Below are positions 62,797 to 64,000 of a DNA stretch of 64,000 nt, in pieces. The DNA is taken from the NCBI GenBank assembly GCA_047975195.1, contig JBKEDB010000058.1, positions 27,658 through 91,657 of the forward strand, read 5' to 3'. The notes beneath the pieces are model-generated. The model was not told the origin of the DNA. It did not search any database and was given only the letters and a program-made list of their open reading frames with translations. This DNA comes from Cumulibacter sp047975195 (GTDB lineage Bacteria > Actinomycetota > Actinomycetes > Mycobacteriales > Antricoccaceae). Positions within the stretch are counted from its first letter, which is position 1; each line of letters opens with the position of its first letter. The translations under genes were made by a program, and so were the position numbers.

Positions 62797-62816
62797 GACA
62801 TACGCGATAGTAGGTC
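62797..62816. promoter_or_regulatory. TetR operator, site 2
   Basis: GACATAC-GCGATA-GTAGGTC: the same 7-6-7 architecture and half-site as site 1 with a single mismatch. It lies 25 nt upstream of the second substrate-binding protein gene and just past the TetR stop. Confidence 0.68.
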
Positions 62817-62841
62817 GAATCCGACCGAAGGGGCTCTCAAC

Positions 62842-64000
62842 ATGTCTGCAGCTGCTAATAAGTCACTGGCCGCTGGCACACTCGCGCTCATTCTCTGCGC
62901 GGCGTGCTCAACCAAATCGTCCGATGGCGGTGACTCGACGAGCGCAGATGGCCTGAAGACAGACGTAGGAGTCAGCGATTCGGAGATTCGGCTTGCCGTG
63001 ATGACCGATCTGTCCGGGCCGTACAAGGCTGGCGGTTTGGCGATCGCGGCCGGAAACCAGTTGTGGGCTGACACCGTGAACTCCGCTGGCGGTATCTGCG
63101 GCCGCGACATCGTGCTGGATATGCAGGACACGGTGTACAAAGTTGATGTCGCGGTTCCCCAGTACGCCTCGGTTGCTCAGGATGACCTGGGCGTACTGCA
63201 ACTCGGCGGCTCGCACATCCTGTCGGCGCTCAAGGAGAAGATGACCGCCGATGATGTGCTCAGCACCCCGGCCGGATGGGCTGCGGGGAATCTGGATCGC
63301 GAACAGATCATGCTGGTCGGGCAGACCTGCGACGTCGAGATGATCAACGGCCTGTCTTTCATGCAGGAGCAAGGCATGCTGGCCGATGGCGACAAGATCG
63401 GCCACATTTGGCAGGACGCCGAGTACGGACAGAACGGCAAGATGGCGGTTGACTGGTACGCCGAACAACATGATCTCGATGTCGTATCGATGCCTATTTC
63501 GACCACCGATACAGACATGACGGCGACCGTCACGAAATTGAAGAGCGAAGGTGTCGACCTGATCGCGATCACCACCACCCCGGCCGCGACCGGTTCCATC
63601 GCGCTGCAAAACGCCGAGCAGGGATTGTCTGTACCGATGATCGGCAACAACCAGGCGTTCCAGCCTCAGCTGCTGGACGATCCGGCGATGGTCGACGCCC
63701 TGAGCGACTTCTACATGGTCTCTTCCACCGCCCCATTCTCGGCGGATCTTGAACTGTCGAAGCAGATCGCCGAGGACTACGCCGATTCAACCGATGACGA
63801 GCCGAGCGTCGGCGTCCCCATGGGCTACAGCACCGGGATGGTCTGGGAAGCGGTGTTGAACGAAGCGTGTGACTCTGGGGATATGACTCGCAAGGGTGTG
63901 CTCGAGGCAAAGAAGAAGGTCACTTCACTTGATACCGAAGGACTCACCGGGACGTTGGACTTCTCCAAGGACGGCGAGCCATCGACCCGCGAAGCCTTCA
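62842..64000 (+). CDS. ABC substrate-binding lipoprotein (copy 2), partial at window end
   Basis: Open from the ATG at 62842 (GAAGGGG upstream) to the window edge: 386 codons with no stop, so the 3' end lies outside. Signal peptide with lipid-anchored Cys22 (CAAC, an unusual -3 Cys) followed by STKSSDGG. It aligns with the copy at 41210 along its length: SGPYKAGGLAIAAG against SGPYKSGGLSALYG, and shared GLKTD. Type I periplasmic-binding protein of the branched-chain amino acid family. A candidate TetR site precedes it. Confidence 0.88.
   Translation, partial: MSAAANKSLAAGTLALILCAACSTKSSDGGDSTSADGLKTDVGVSDSEIRLAVMTDLSGPYKAGGLAIAAGNQLWADTVNSAGGICGRDIVLDMQDTVYKVDVAVPQYASVAQDDLGVLQLGGSHILSALKEKMTADDVLSTPAGWAAGNLDREQIMLVGQTCDVEMINGLSFMQEQGMLADGDKIGHIWQDAEYGQNGKMAVDWYAEQHDLDVVSMPISTTDTDMTATVTKLKSEGVDLIAITTTPAATGSIALQNAEQGLSVPMIGNNQAFQPQLLDDPAMVDALSDFYMVSSTAPFSADLELSKQIAEDYADSTDDEPSVGVPMGYSTGMVWEAVLNEACDSGDMTRKGVLEAKKKVTSLDTEGLTGTLDFSKDGEPSTREAF

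Noticed and set aside
1..64000. CRISPR arrays, tRNA/rRNA genes, transposases, integrases, prophage
   Set aside because: I saw no repeat-spacer pattern, cloverleaf with conserved TTCGA arm, or transposase/integrase motif in either strand.

Overview
The window is a high-GC actinobacterial chromosome segment. The taxon-level clues are a mycothione reductase, an MshA/MshB-like gene pair, F420-type luciferase-like monooxygenases, the FHA regulator GarA/OdhI, and a block from about 14.4 to 20.2 kb whose gene order follows Mycobacterium tuberculosis Rv1822-Rv1832 (phosphatidyltransferase, DUF881, small basic protein, DUF881, gcvH, garA, MerR, DUF151, MerR, gcvP). No rRNA, tRNA, CRISPR array, insertion sequence or phage gene is visible.

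Layout. 0-14.2 kb is mostly housekeeping: a CDF metal exporter, a CoA-transferase pair (scoAB copy 1), a VOC protein, a long-chain acyl-CoA synthetase, DUF1992 and M50-like proteins, cysK, mycothione reductase, coaA, an amidase, and gcvP behind a single-aptamer glycine riboswitch. 14.4-21.1 kb is the conserved division/metabolic-regulation block, most of it linked by 4-nt start/stop overlaps. 21.2-24.3 kb holds a 73-aa orphan gene between two hairpins and an acyl-CoA cluster (SDR, F420-type oxidoreductase, TesB). 25.2-35.2 kb has two NarL-type two-component systems, one with an apparently frameshifted kinase and the other in an ABC-exporter operon, plus scoAB copy 2 and the MshA/MshB-like pair.

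30.7-64 kb is a dense acyl-CoA catabolic island: four SDRs, three APH-fold kinases, four acyl-CoA dehydrogenases, three AMP-forming acyl-CoA ligases, an NDP-forming ligase lacking its ATP-grasp half, an orphan CoxL-type molybdoenzyme, a hotdog protein, a GrdB-like CxxC protein, a histone-deacetylase-fold enzyme, two TetR regulators and two paralogous lipoprotein substrate-binding proteins (the second cut by the window end).

Most interesting points: (i) a TetR / APH-DUF6285 fusion / AMP-ligase / SDR operon, with a nearby ACAD + APH pair, that looks like a 4-hydroxyacyl-CoA pathway of the levulinate (Lva) or ACAD10/11 type; (ii) a perfect 7-6-7 inverted repeat between a TetR gene and a fadD operon, repeated with one mismatch upstream of the second substrate-binding gene, which defines a small regulon; (iii) an HDAC-fold deacetylase translationally coupled inside that operon; (iv) a GrdB-like protein with a Cys-x-x-Cys site; (v) a single-base frameshift in one sensor kinase.
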